Below, piece after piece: positions 17,991 to 26,579 of a DNA stretch of 64,000 bases (position 1 is the stretch's first letter; every line of letters starts with the position of its first letter). This stretch comes from WHSW01 sp963759295 (GTDB lineage Bacteria; Actinomycetota; Thermoleophilia; Solirubrobacterales; 70-9). The position numbers were made by a program, and so were the translations under genes. Under the pieces are notes generated by a model, which did not search any database, was not told the origin of the DNA, and saw only the letters and a program-made list of their open reading frames with translations. The stretch lies in the NCBI GenBank assembly GCA_963759295.1, contig CAVWYT010000005.1, forward strand, positions 62,001 through 126,000. Reading direction: 5' to 3'.

Positions 17991-19263
17991 ATGAGCGACG
18001 CCGCGGCCCCGCGCATAGCGAGCTACCAGGCCGATCCGGCCCAGGTCGGCCGCGTGCTGCTGCTCTACTCCGGCGGTCTCGACACGTCGGTGTTGGTCCA
18101 CTGGATCCGGGAGCGATACGGCGCCGAGATCGTCACCCTGACCGTCGACCTCGGCCAGCCGGGGGAGAACTGGGACGTAATCGTCGGCAAGGCGCGCTCG
18201 CTCGGCGCGATCGACGTCGATTCGCGCCGACGCCCGCGAGCGGTTCGCGCGGCGACTACGTGCTGCCGGGCGATCAAGGCCAACGCGCTGTACGGCGGCG
18301 GCTATCCGCTGTTCACGGCGCTCGCCCGGCCGCTGATCGGAGAGCTCGCGGTCGAGTACGCCCGCGCAGCAACGGCTGCGACACGATCGCCCACGGATGC
18401 ACGGGCAAGGGCAACGACCAGGTTCGCCTCGACGGCACGATCGCCACCCTCGATCCCGGGCTCAAGGTGCTGGCCCCGGTGCGCGAGTGGAGCATGGGCC
18501 GCGAGGAGGAGATCGCCTACGCGCGCGAGCACCGGATCCCGATCAAGGGCGGCAACGAGCGTTCACCGCCGTACTCGATCGACGACAACCTCTGGGGTCG
18601 CTCCTCGGAGGGACGGCACGATCGAGGACCTCGCCCGAGCCGACGCCCGACGACGTCTTCCACCTCGTCACCCCGCCGGAGGAGGCGCCCGACGAGCCGC
18701 AGCTGATCAGGGTCGGCTTCGAGCACGGTTGCCCGGTCTCGATCGACGGCGAGCGGCTTGAGCTGGTGGAGCTGATCGAGCGCGCCACCGAGCTCGGCGC
18801 CCGCCATGGCGTCGGGATCGTCGACCAGTCGAGGACCGGATCGTCGGGCTCAAGGTGCGCGACATCTACGAGGTGCCGGCGGCGGCGATCATGCTCACCG
18901 CCCATCGCGACCTCGAGAAGCTCGTCTCGACGATCCACCAGAACAACTTCAAGCGCACGCTCGAGGATCGCTGGGCGTACCTGTGTTACGCCGGCCTCTG
19001 GCTCGAGCCCCTGCGCCACGACCTCGACGCGTACATGGAATCCGCCAACGAGCACGTCACCGGCGAGGCGACGGTGAAGCTCTACAAGGGCTAGGCGACC
19101 GTCGTCGCCCGGTCCTCGCCCTACGCGCTCTACGATCGTAACCTCGCCGGTTTTCACGAGCTCCGGCGGCAGCTTCAGCCAGGACGCGGCGCCGGGGTTC
19201 ATCGAGCTGTTCACGCTGCAGAGCCGGATGGCGCACCGAGTTCGCAACCCCGATCGCGACTGA
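17991..19263 (+). pseudogene. argG: argininosuccinate synthase, heavily shifted reading
   Basis: ArgG joins citrulline and aspartate using ATP. The ATP loop LLLYSGGLDTSVLVHWI, the citrulline region HGCTGKGNDQVRLDG, SIDDNLWGRSSEG and LEDRWAYLCYAGLWLEPLR identify it. At least seven one-base shifts are needed between 18220 and 18860, four of them between 18225 and 18375. A TAG at 19092-19094 then replaces a Ser codon (TCG expected in LYKG-S-ATVVARSSPYALYD). After one more shift the true C-terminus, SFSQDAAPGFIELFTLQSRM, runs to the TGA at 19261-19263. As written the gene cannot work. Base errors are the likely cause, since the frame is recoverable throughout, but a decaying gene is not excluded. 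Confidence 0.85.
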
Positions 19264-19320
19264 GCCGCCCTGGCGGCGGCCGGGCAGGCACCGAGGCAGG
19301 CCGAGCGCTAGGGTGAGGCC

Positions 19321-19476
19321 ATGGTCTCGGCGATCTACGAATTGATCGGCCGCTTGGTGGTCCGGCTCGCGTGGGCGCGCTTCGGCGGCCAGATCAAGGT
19401 CGCCGGGGGCGTCCTCGCCGTGATCGTGGTGCTCGCGGGGTATCTGATCGCCAAGCGCGAGCCCCCCGAGGGCTAG
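19321..19476 (+). CDS. small single-helix membrane protein
   Basis: A 51-residue open frame starting with ATG. The N-terminal half is amphipathic (VSAIYELIGRLVVRLAW), followed by a membrane helix with GGVLAVIVVLAGYLIAK and a short charged end REPPEG. It is clean, lies in its own gap between argG and the hydrolase gene, and has a plausible size for a conserved actinobacterial membrane peptide. I do not recognise a family. No strong ribosome site is seen before it. Confidence 0.5.
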   Translation: MVSAIYELIGRLVVRLAWARFGGQIKVAGGVLAVIVVLAGYLIAKREPPEG

Positions 19477-19545
19477 GCCCGGCTCGAAGGCCGCGCCCTC
19501 TCGTCCGCGCGAACAGCAGCGCCGACGTCGGCCCGGCGCTCGCCG

Positions 19546-20573
19546 CTACTGGGCGCACTCCCAGGCCGTGGCGCCGGAATCGGCCCAGATCTGGGCGGCG
19601 ACCTGGGTCTGCTGCTGCGGGGAGGCGTTCTCGGGATCGCCGTCGCCGCCGTAGAGATCCCAGGTGGAGGGCAGGATCTGGTAGGCGCCGCCGGCTCCCG
19701 ACGAGGGGTTGACGGCGCCGAAGTTGCCGCCGGACTCGCAATCACGATCGACTGCGGGATCGCCCAGTCGCCGAACCACCGGTTGACTTCGGTCTGCGCC
19801 TGCTGCTCGGAGATCCGCTCGAGCCGCTGCACCTCCGACGTCCAGTCGCCGACCTGCGATTGAAGGCTCTCGATCTGCGACTGGCGCTGGGCCCGCAACG
19901 CCTGGAGCTGCTGCGCCTGGGCCTCGGCGTCGGCGCGCACGGCCGCGATCTGGTCGCGCGCCGTGGCGATCCGCAGGTTGAACTCGTGCGCCCGCGCGCT
20001 CGGCGTCCTCGAGCGCGGCGAGCCTGATCGCGACCTCGTCGCGTAGCGAGCGCACCCGGTCGACGAGCGCGGCGTCGGCCTGCTCGATTCGGCGCAGGTA
20101 GGTCGGCGCGGGTGGCGAGATCCTCAAGGCCGTCGGCCTCCAACAGGACGGTGGTCGCATCGGGCATCTGGCCCCGGTAGATGTCGACCAACCGGGCGGA
20201 GAGGGCATTGAGCGAGCGGTGGAGCTGGGCCCGCGCCGCGGCGAGCCGGTCGCCGGCGAGCGTCACCTGACCCTCCAGCAGGCGCCTCGCGCTCCTCGCC
20301 CTGGGCGAGGACGGCCGAGAGCTGCGCCTCCCGCTGGGCGGCGTCGATCGCCTGCTGCTGGGCGGCGGCGAGCTGCGCGGACGCTGGCGTCGATCTCGCC
20401 GCCGAGCGTCTGTGCCTGATCTTTGGCGCCGGCGATCTTCGAGTTGAGCTCGTCGATCGACTGGGCCGAGGTTCCGGTGGCGGTCGCCAGCGCCCCGATC
20501 AGGACACAGCGAGGAGGGCAGTGACGCCCCGGAGGCCGGGCGGAGGGGCTCTTGTTGGTTGGCGAAAGCCCAT
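19546..20573 (-). CDS. secreted coiled-coil, Rpf/transglycosylase-like cell-wall hydrolase (several frameshifts)
   Basis: Read on the minus strand with at least four shift corrections, this is an exported protein of about 340 residues. The start ATG (complement of 20571-20573) leads into a signal segment GVTALLAV-LIGALATATG. A long coiled coil follows (ELNSKIAGAKDQAQTLGGEI; LRAQRQSQIESLQSQVGDW). The C-terminal domain is resuscitation-factor/transglycosylase-like: CESGGNFGAVNPSSGAGGAY, ILPSTWDLYGG and IWADSGATAWEC. The Glu in CESGG is the expected catalytic acid that cuts peptidoglycan, and the flanking cysteines match the Rpf disulphide. The start lies about ten bases after a c-di-AMP riboswitch, the usual control for such hydrolases in actinobacteria. 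Confidence 0.8.
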
Positions 20574-20582
20574 CTGCTGTGT

Positions 20583-20760
20583 GCCTACGGGGTCAGCTGA
20601 CGGGCTCGCGCGACAAGGCCGTGTCCGGGCCGGCGCTACGCGGACCGGCATCGCGATTCGCCCCTGGCGGTGAAGAGCAGGCCACCGCCCTTGGGTCCCC
20701 CGATTCCCGGCCCGCCGCCGTTCGGCGGCGATATGCAGGGAACTCGGCGAAGGGCGGAGC
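20583..20760 (-). ncRNA. c-di-AMP riboswitch (ydaO/yuaA type)
   Basis: On the minus strand this leader contains the conserved ydaO blocks in order. They are CTTCGCCGAG near 20750, GGGGGACCCAA near 20693-20703, GGGGCGAATC near 20655-20664, and CCCGTCAGCTGACCCCGTAG followed by GC at 20583-20604. Self-complementary stretches such as GCCGCCG/CGGCGGC separate them as variable hairpins. The class binds cyclic di-AMP and typically switches off wall-hydrolase and osmolyte genes. Its position directly before the Rpf-like hydrolase start fits. With only about ten bases to the ATG, control is more likely on translation than by a separate terminator. The blocks are recognised by eye; a covariance search was not possible. 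Confidence 0.85.
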
Positions 20761-20820
20761 CTAGCGGAAGCGTTAGCGATCGGTGAGCGCCGGGCGCGCG
20801 CGGTCCTGCCGCTGCAACGG

Positions 20821-20842
20821 AACTTGCAGCGTCCTGCAAGTT
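20821..20842. terminator. perfect inverted repeat after sixA
   Basis: AACTTGCAG and CTGCAAGTT flank CGTC, a perfect 9-bp stem lying 29 bases past the sixA stop and 60 bases before the riboswitch. On the plus strand it is followed by CTCTT. It probably ends the minus-strand sixA transcript so that it does not read into the riboswitch. Its moderate GC content and symmetry also fit an operator. Confidence 0.45.
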
Positions 20843-20870
20843 CTCTTGCTCGAGGTCGGTGAGCCGCCGC

Positions 20871-21331
20871 TCAGCGAGCGGGACGGGCCTGCGCGGCGAG
20901 CGCGATCAGCCGAACCTGCGGCGGCCGCAGCAGGGCAGCGAGCGTTCCGTCCTCGATCGCCGCGAGGCCGCCCTTCTTGATCTCGACCCGGCCGCCGGTG
21001 GTGAGCTGGATCGCGCGCGAGAGATCCGGCTCGTGGCCGACCAGCAGGACCCGGCCGCGGCCCGCGGCGAGCGCGATCGGGTCGAAGTCGCCGCCGCGCA
21101 GCGCGTCGCAGGTCTCGACCTCGATCGCGAACGGCTCGGAGGCCAATTGCGCGCGTCTCCAGGGATCGCAGCTTGGGGCTCGAGATGCAGCGAATCGAGC
21201 TCCACGCCGAGGGCCGCGAGCGCCTCACCCGCGGCGCGCGACTGGCGGTTTCCCTTCTCGGTCAGGCGGCGCGACGCGTCGTCGCTGGACGCGGGCTCGG
21301 CCTCGCCATGTCGGAGCAGCCAGATCACCAC
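20871..21331 (-). CDS. SixA-like phosphohistidine phosphatase (frameshifted)
   Basis: This is a small histidine-phosphatase-superfamily enzyme of about 153 residues. The RHG motif is at the very start: VVIWLLRHGEAEPASSDDAS, then RRLTEKGNRQSRAAGEALA. The second catalytic His lies in LLVGHEPDLSRAIQLTTGG. Between them the frame changes twice, near 21185 (SSPKLRSLET) and near 21150 (ASEPFAIEVETCDALRGGDF). In E. coli SixA removes phosphate from His-phosphorylated domains; here the target is unknown. Two GTG codons in a row (complement of 21326-21331) are the possible starts. It is divergent from dnaE, about 120 bases away. Confidence 0.78.
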
Positions 21332-21454
21332 TCCGATCCTCGCAGCTTGCGGGAACGCTCGTCTCTGCCGCCGCGCCGCTTGCCATGATCGCCCTGTGAG
21401 CGCGAGCCCCGACACGAGAGCGCGGCCGGTGGCCGAGCGCGGGCCCTGCCCGGC

Positions 21455-24400
21455 GTGAGCGCCGGCGCCGTTCACCTGCACGTCCACAGCGAGTACTCGC
21501 TGCTCGACGGCGCCTGCAAGATCGATTCGATGGCGGCTCGAGCCGCCGAGCTCGGGATGCCGGCGCTCGGGCTCACCGACCACGGGGTGATGAACGGGGC
21601 CGTCGAGCACTACAAGGCATGCGCCAAGCACGGCGTCAAGCCGATCCTCGGGCTCGAGGCCTATCTGGTCGACGACCGCCGGGCCGAGGGGCGGGTCGAG
21701 CGCAACCACCTGACGCTGCTCGCCGCCTCCGACACGGGGTTTCGCAACCTCGTCAAGCTGACCTCCGCCGGCTACCTGGAGGGCTTCAGGCGCGGCAAGG
21801 CGAACGTCGACATGGAGCTGCTCGAGCGCCACTCCGAGGGCGTGATCGCGCTCACCGGGTGCCTGCAATCGCGCTTCTGCCGGCGGTTGGTCGAGGAGCC
21901 GCCCGGCGGACGCCCGCGCGCACGTCGACGATCTCGTCCAGGTGTTTGGAGCGGAAGACGTCTACTTCGAGATCCAGGAGAACGGGATCGACGAGCAGGA
22001 GAAGGCGAACCTGGGAATCGTCCGCTGCGCGCGCGAGCTCGGCCGGCCGCTGGTCGCGACCGCCGACGTCCACTACCTCCGCCGCGACGACTACTCCAAC
22101 CACGCGGCGCTGCTCTGCGTGCAGACGAAGTCGACGCTCGAGCAGCCGAAGCTGACCTTCGACACAGAACGAGTTCTTTCTCAAGAGCCCCGAGGAGATG
22201 CGCGACTCGTTCGCGGCCCATGCCCGGCGTCGGTCGAGGCGACGCTCGAGATCGCCGAACGCTGTCGGGTGGAGATCGAGCTCGGCAAGCTGCTGCTGCC
22301 GCGCTTCCCGACCCCGCACGGCGAGGAGCCACGCGAGATGCTCCACCGGCTCGCGCGCGAGGGACTCGCCCGCCGCTACGGCGACCCGCCACCGGCGGAG
22401 GCGGTCGACCGGCTCGAGTTCGAGCTCGAGGTGATCGGGGAGATGGGGTTCGACTCCTACTTCCTGATCGTCTGGGACTTCGTCAACTTCGCGAAGCAGA
22501 ACGGGATCGCCGTCGGCCCGGGGCGCGGTTCGGCCGCCGGCTCGATCGTCGCCTACGCGCTCAACATCACCGACCTCGACCCGCTCGCCAACGACCTGCT
22601 GTTCGAGCGCTTTTTGAATCCGGCGCGCAAGTCGATGCCCGACATCGACATCGACTTCTCGGTCCGCGGCCGGGAGCGGGTGATTCGCTACGTGCAGGAG
22701 AAGTACGGGCGCGAGTCGGTGGCCCAGATCATCACCTTCGGCAAGATGGCGCCGCGGGCCGCGACCCGCGACGCCGCCCGCGTCCTCGGCTTCGACTACG
22801 GGATCGGCGATCGCGCCGCGAAGCTGATCCCGGAGCCGATCATGGGCCGCAGCCCGAGCTTCGACGAGTGCCTGAAGCCCGGCCAGGACCTGAAGCAGGC
22901 CTACGACGCCGACGGCGACGTGCGCCGGATCGTCGACGTCGCCAAGGGCCTCGAGGGGATCGTCCGCAACAACTCGATCCACGCCGCCGCGGTCGTGATC
23001 GCCGACCGCCCGCTGGACGAGATCGTCCCGCTGCAGCTCGCCGAGGACCGGGGCGCGGCGGCCGGAGAAGGGCCAGAACGGCAGGCCCGAGCGTCAGTAC
23101 AAGATCGTCACCCAGTACTCGATGGGCCCGATCGAGGAGATCGGCCTGCTGAAGATGGACTTCCTCGGACTTCGCAACCTCGACGTGATCGAGGACGCGG
23201 TCGAGATCATCCGCCGTTCCCGCGGGGTCGAGCTCGACATGGAGGCGATCCCGATGGACGACGCGAAGACATTCGAGATGCTCGCCGAGGGTGACTCGGT
23301 CGGCGTCTTCCAGCTCGAGTCCGAGGGCATGCGCGAGGCGATCAAGAAGGTGAGGCCGACCGAGTTCGACGACATCGTCGCCCTCGTCTCGCTCTACCGG
23401 CCGGGCGCGATGCGCTACATCGACGACTACGCCGCCGGCAAGCGCAAGCCCGGCCGCGGTCACCTATCCGGACCCGCGGCTGCGGCCGATCACCGAGGCG
23501 ACCTACGGCTGCTGCATCTACCAGGAGCAGCTGATGGAGATCGCCAAGCGGCTGGGCGGCTTCAGCCCCGCCGAGGCCGACGACCTGCGCAAGGCGGTGG
23601 GCAAGAAGAAGCGCGACCTGATGGCGACGATGGAGGACAAGTTCCTCGCCGGTTGCGCGGAGTCGGGCACCGAGCGGCGGGTGGCGAAGGACCTCTGGTC
23701 GCTGATGACCGCGGCGGCGGACTACTCGTTCAACAAGTCCCACGCCGCCTGCTACGCGCTGATCGCCTACCGCACCGCCTACCTGAAGGCCAACTACCCG
23801 GCCGAGTACATGGCGGCGGTGATCTCGTCGGTGATGTCCACCAAGGACAAGGTGCCGTTCTTCGTCAACCGCTGCGAGGCGATGGGGATCGACGTGCTGC
23901 CGCCCGACGTCAACTCCTCCGATCACGGCTTCGTGGTCAGCGGCAACTCGATCCGGTTCGGGCTCGACGCGGTCAAGAACGTCGGCCACGCCGCGGTCGA
24001 GTCGATCATCGCCGCGCGCTCGAGCGGTGGCGACTTCGAGTCGATCTGGGACTTCTGCGGCAGGGTCGACGCCCGCGCCGTCAACAAGCGCGCGACCGAA
24101 TGCCTGGTCAAGTGCGGCGCCCTCGATTCGACCGGGGCGACCCGGAAGGGGATGCTCGAGGTGCTCGCCCAGGCGCAGTCGGCCGGCCAGAAGTCCCAGG
24201 AGGACTCACGGCGCGGCCAGGGCTCGATCTTCGACCTCGGCGGCGACCAGGGCGGCGGCCGCCTCGCCCGGCCTCGCGCCGCCGCGCCACCCGATCGTGC
24301 CGAGCGAGGAGTTCGACCAGCGCGAGCTGCTGTCGCTCGAGAAGGAGACGCTCGGCACGTTCCTCTCCGCCCACCCGCTGAGCGAGGTGCGCGACGCGCT

Positions 24401-24974
24401 CCAAGCCCGTGTCGATCGCAGCCTCGCCACGGTTGCGGAGCTCCAGGACGGCGCCTGGGTGACGGTCGGCGGGATCGTCGCCGAGGCCAAGAAGGTCCGC
24501 ACCCGCAGCGGCGGGTACGTGATGTTCGCGACCCTCGATGACCTCGAGGGGAGGGTGGAGCTGTTCGTCCGCGACGCTGCCGGCGAGGCGGCGGAGGCGG
24601 TCGAGGTCGATCGCGTGATCGTCGTCCGCGGGCGCGTCGACCACAAGGGCCGCGGGGACATGAGCGTCGTCGTGCACGAGGCCGAGCGCTTCGAGCCCGA
24701 GGCGACCGAGCTCGCCGCGGCGCGGGCCAAGGCGAGCGCCGCGATCGGTCCGCTGATCCTGCGTATCGACGCCGCCGAGTTCCGGCGGGCGCTGATCGAC
24801 GACCTCAAGTCGCTGTTCGAGGACTTCCCGGGGACCAGTGAGGTGCTGCTCGAGATGCGCACCCGTGAGGGGCTTCGCAGGCTGCGCTTCGGCGCCGAAT
24901 ACCGCGTCGCGCCATCGCCCGCGCTGCGCGCCGAGATCGACCAGCTGCTGGGACCGGCGTCTCTCGCCGCGTAG
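21455..24974 (+). CDS. dnaE: DNA polymerase III alpha subunit (about seven frameshifts)
   Basis: The replicative polymerase catalytic subunit. The N-terminal PHP domain shows HLHVHSEYSLLDG and GLTDHGVMNG. The palm follows with VGPGRGSAAGSIVAYAL and PDIDIDFSVRGRERVI, whose Asp residues hold the catalytic metals, and KSHAACYALIAYRTAYLKA. The C-terminal OB domain reads WVTVGGIVAEAKKVRTRSGG. Extra single bases break the frame near 21903, 22166, 22218, 22230, 23065, 23460 and 24255. Every shift is in the +1 direction, mostly in G/C runs. The start GTG gives the standard beginning. An essential gene this well conserved in all pieces is surely intact in the cell. Confidence 0.95.
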
Positions 24975-24984
24975 ACTCCCGCGC

Positions 24985-25386
24985 GTGGCGACCGTCCACC
25001 GAGGAGCGCGCACAGACGCCGGCGAGTGCCGCCGCTGCCGGACCTTCTGCGACAAGCTGATCGAGCCGCGGGGCTGCATCGAGCTCGGCTGTCGCTTCCT
25101 CTACAGCTACGAGGATCAGCTCACCGGCGGCCGCTACATGGGCTGCATGCGCAAGGTGTTTCGCGCCGAGATCGACATCGACATGTTCGAGCTCGCCGAG
25201 GCGGCCGGGGGCTTCGGCGGAATCAAGATGACCGGCGAGTCGCTGCCGCAGTGCCAGTTCCGGGTCGAGCCCTGCTACGAGGGCGACGGACGGGCCTACG
25301 ACTGCGTCAACCCGAGCTTCTTCGACTGCACCGACAGGGGTCCGGAGGGGATTCGGGCCTTCGACCTCCGAGACGCGCTCACCTGA
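24985..25386 (+). CDS. cysteine-rich protein of unknown function
   Basis: A 133-residue protein with ten cysteines, starting at a GTG ten bases after the dnaE stop. The spacing is distinctive: ECRRCRTFC, then CIELGC, GCMRKVF, QCQFRVEPC, DCVNPSFFDC. It has no signal peptide or membrane helix, so the cysteines probably bind metal (zinc or an iron-sulphur cluster) in the cytoplasm. I do not recognise the family; aromatic and acidic residues between the Cys pairs suggest a compact fold. Being so close to dnaE on the same strand, it is likely co-transcribed. Its 3' end overlaps the end of the convergent nfo gene by eight bases. Confidence 0.6.
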   Translation: MATVHRGARTDAGECRRCRTFCDKLIEPRGCIELGCRFLYSYEDQLTGGRYMGCMRKVFRAEIDIDMFELAEAAGGFGGIKMTGESLPQCQFRVEPCYEGDGRAYDCVNPSFFDCTDRGPEGIRAFDLRDALT

Positions 25387-26281
25387 GCGAGCGACCGCCG
25401 CGCGAGCGGGCGCCGAGCCCGCGCTCGCGGAGGCGCTTGGCGTGCTCGACGTCGGCGAGCACGGGCCCGTGGCCATCGGGGCCCGGGGTCTCGAGCAGCG
25501 CCGGAAGGCGCTCGAACCGAGGCTCCGAGAGGAAGGTGGCGATTCCGTCGTCGCCGAGCTCGCCGTCGCCGAGGTTGGCGTGGCGATCACGGTTGCCACC
25601 GAGCGGGATCTGCGAATCGTTGACGTGCAGGCAGCGCAGCCGGTCGAGGCCGAGCTTGTCGTCGAACTCGTCGACGACCGTCCCGAGCGCGTCGGCGGCG
25701 CGGATCTCGTAGCCCGAGGCGAGCAGGTGACAGCAGTCGAGGCAGATCCCGACGCGGCGATCGCCGGCGAGCAGGTCGAGCAGGTCGGCGAGCTCGTCGA
25801 AGTTGCGCCCGAGCGGCCCCTGCGTCCCGGCCGTGTTCTCGAGCAGCACCGGGCATTCGTCGGTGTCGGCGAGCGCCCTGGCGATCGCCTTGGCGGCACG
25901 CTTCATCGACGCGCCGTGGGGCTCGCCCTTGCGGGCGCCGGCGTGCAGGACGACCCCGTCGGCGCCGATCCCGTCGCCGACGCGCAGCGCGTGGGTGAGC
26001 GAGGCGATCGACTTGCGGCGGATCTCGTCCTCCTTGCTGGCGCAGTTGATCAGGTAGACCGCGTGGATGACGACCGACTCCAGCGGTGAGTCGTCGAACG
26101 CCGCTCCGAATGCCGCGAAGTCCTTTGCCGAGTACCGCGTCGGGCGCCACATCCGCGGGCTCTGGTTGAAGATCTGGATCGCCTCGCAGCCGCGCTCGGT
26201 CCCCCGCTCGACGGTCTTGGGGAGGCCGCCCGCCGTGGACACGTGCGCGCCGATCAGCACCGAACGGTCGTCCTCTCGCAT
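25379..26281 (-). CDS. nfo: endonuclease IV (AP endonuclease family 2)
   Basis: A 300-residue TIM-barrel DNA-repair enzyme that cuts the backbone 5' to abasic sites using three zinc ions. Family motifs are IGAHVSTAGGLPKTVERG, IFNQSPRMWRP, VVIHAVYLINCAS, LLENTAGTQGPLGRNFDELA, ICLDCCHLLASGY and CLHVNDSQIPLGGNRDRHAN. The metal-binding His, Glu and Asp residues are all present, including the Glu of LLENTAG. The beginning MREDDRSVLIGAHVS is normal. It converges on the Cys-rich gene with a short overlap, and a tiny membrane peptide gene starts about 120 bases upstream on the other strand. Confidence 0.95.
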   Translation of the reverse strand: MREDDRSVLIGAHVSTAGGLPKTVERGTERGCEAIQIFNQSPRMWRPTRYSAKDFAAFGAAFDDSPLESVVIHAVYLINCASKEDEIRRKSIASLTHALRVGDGIGADGVVLHAGARKGEPHGASMKRAAKAIARALADTDECPVLLENTAGTQGPLGRNFDELADLLDLLAGDRRVGICLDCCHLLASGYEIRAADALGTVVDEFDDKLGLDRLRCLHVNDSQIPLGGNRDRHANLGDGELGDDGIATFLSEPRFERLPALLETPGPDGHGPVLADVEHAKRLRERGLGARSRGGRSLR

Positions 26282-26399
26282 CGCAGAGCCAGGCGCGGCA
26301 CTCTAACCAGCCCGGGCGCGGGCTCCGCAACCGTTTGCCGGTCGGGCCGGGGGGTAACTGTGGGGGCGGCTGTCTGGAAGTCGGCCGAAAGGAGGAGAC

Positions 26400-26459
26400 A
26401 TGTACATCGGCATCGGGACGCTGATCCTCATCATCCTGCTGATCATCCTGCTCACCTAG
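26400..26459 (+). CDS. 19-residue hydrophobic membrane peptide
   Basis: The frame encodes MYIGIGTLILIILLIILLT and a stop. It is preceded by a near-perfect ribosome site, AAAGGAGGAGAC, ending directly before the ATG; it is the strongest Shine-Dalgarno sequence seen in the window. The peptide is a single membrane helix with almost no charged residue. Peptides beginning MYIG/MFIG-x-GTL followed by Ile/Leu/Val are, to my recollection, present in many actinobacteria, usually as unnamed proteins; this should be checked. It stands alone between nfo and gltX. Function is unknown. Confidence 0.65.
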   Translation: MYIGIGTLILIILLIILLT

Positions 26460-26579
26460 CGGGGCGGGCCGGCCCAGGCGGACTTAGACGGGGCGGGGGC
26501 TCTCGGCAGCAGGGACACGCGGGGTGTTCGGGCGCGGCGGCGCCGCTGTGGAAACATGCCCGCCGGCCCGCACATCGCC

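Noticed and set aside
7453..24974. Programmed ribosomal frameshifting in infC, pheT, arg genes and dnaE
   Set aside because: The sites share no slippery heptamer or downstream structure, occur many times in one gene and stop sharply at 24.3 kb; base errors explain them better.
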